From NCBI GenBank assembly GCA_950295325.1, contig OX485808.1, forward strand, positions 11,782,501 to 11,846,500: a DNA stretch of 64,000 nt, in the 5' to 3' direction. The position numbers and the translations under genes were made by a program. Under the pieces are notes generated by a model. That model ran no database searches. It saw nothing but the letters and a program-made list of their open reading frames with translations, and was not told the DNA's origin. The stretch comes from Polytrichum commune (Eukaryota > Streptophyta > Polytrichopsida > Polytrichales > Polytrichaceae). Positions 63,630 through 64,000 of this stretch are shown piece by piece; the first letter of the stretch is position 1; every line of letters begins with the position of its first letter.

Positions 63630-64000
63630 AACACTACTATTATAAATCTCTTTCATCAGTTCGGAATGACGAGCCACATAGCTAGCATAAGCTTGTGCTA
63701 TACGTTGTGTTCATTCTAGAGCCTTCGCCTCATATTGAATGCGGTGTGCATTCACTTTAGATTGGACATAATTCTCACGCCTCATCTCTAATCTTAACAC
63801 AAAACTCAAACAAATTAGATGCAAATCATATTTCAAGCAAATCAATTCATAAAAAAATTATAAATAAAAAAATCCATAAAAAACTTTCAATCTCATATGT
63901 TCTATTTTTTTGTTTCACCGAAGAAGATCGTCGACATATTCTTTGCAAGATGTTTTGCGTTCTTTCCACGTCAATTTTCCCCAAGCTTGTTGCAAAAGAC
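63630..64000 (-). pseudogene. 3' exons of an unidentified gene, cut by the window edge
   Basis: Minus strand: the last exon reads MRRENYVQSKVNAHRIQYEA KALE, a TGA, then TQRIAQAYASYVARHSELMK and EIYNSSVESNSD to the stop near 63630. An upstream piece at 63925-64000 reads LLQQAWGKLTWKERKTSCKE then YVDDLLR at a GTGAAA donor. Helical, Arg/Lys/Glu-rich, recalling the tail of plant Myb/SANT-like transposon-associated proteins. One in-frame stop near 63711 suggests decay. Confidence 0.35.

Overview
The window is nuclear DNA from a plant-like eukaryote. It has GT-AG introns, fragments of plant nuclear genes (DNA polymerase delta, COQ6, an F-box protein, a class III peroxidase) and nested plant-type transposons, with no bacterial operon structure. 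Class III peroxidase points to a land plant or close relative. The repeat-packed layout and unusual transposon cargo suggest a non-seed plant, but the species cannot be named from sequence alone.

Layout. 0-1.6 kb: 3' part of an FCP1/NIF-like phosphatase gene and two low-complexity ORFs. 4.6-4.9 kb: truncated hAT-like non-autonomous element. 5.5-7.4 kb (minus): frameshifted protein kinase. 8.0-11.1 kb: decayed hAT transposase, a perfect hairpin, a peroxidase scrap, an 81-bp tandem array and an inverted hAT scrap. 13-14.9 kb: unrecognised ORFs. 17-20.9 kb (minus): a retroelement-like block saturated with the hexamer TCCGGA. 22-24.6 kb: LTR-like repeats. 25.5-26.9 kb: exons of POLD1, an F-box gene and COQ6 side by side, introns retained. 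27-59 kb: a deep transposon nest. 59.0-59.2 kb: the last COQ6 exon, 32 kb from the previous one. 61.2-62.0 kb: complete hAT-like non-autonomous element with terminal inverted repeats and target duplication. 62.9-64 kb: two unrecognised partial genes.

The nest (27-59 kb). A minus-strand Ty3/gypsy element (30.6-42.2 kb) has gag, protease, a cytosine-C5-methyltransferase-like segment, an in-frame UAG in the tobamovirus-type leaky context, then RT-RNase H-integrase and a C-terminal PHD finger. A CACTA element (34.4-39.6 kb) lies inside it and encodes a TNP2-type transposase and a SET-domain protein. At 42,172-57,396 sits a 15.2-kb Mutator-like element bounded by inverted ends and a 10-bp direct repeat. 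It carries a two-exon transposase (GCM/WRKY-type zinc region, MULE core, SWIM finger) and, divergently, a nine-exon gene that looks like a prokaryote-type DNA methyltransferase with a ParB-like domain. That gene is split by a 2.3-kb LTR-like element whose 5-bp target duplication is intact. A sister copy of this LTR-like element lies inverted at 27.7-30.4 kb.

The unifying observation is that three unrelated transposon classes in one 30-kb stretch each carry a chromatin- or DNA-modification-type domain: C5-MTase-like and PHD (gypsy), SET (CACTA), and ParB/N-MTase-like (MULE). The MULE-borne methyltransferase gene is the best candidate for an undescribed system, possibly self-protection, anti-silencing or excision control. 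Family assignments are by eye; no database search was run.
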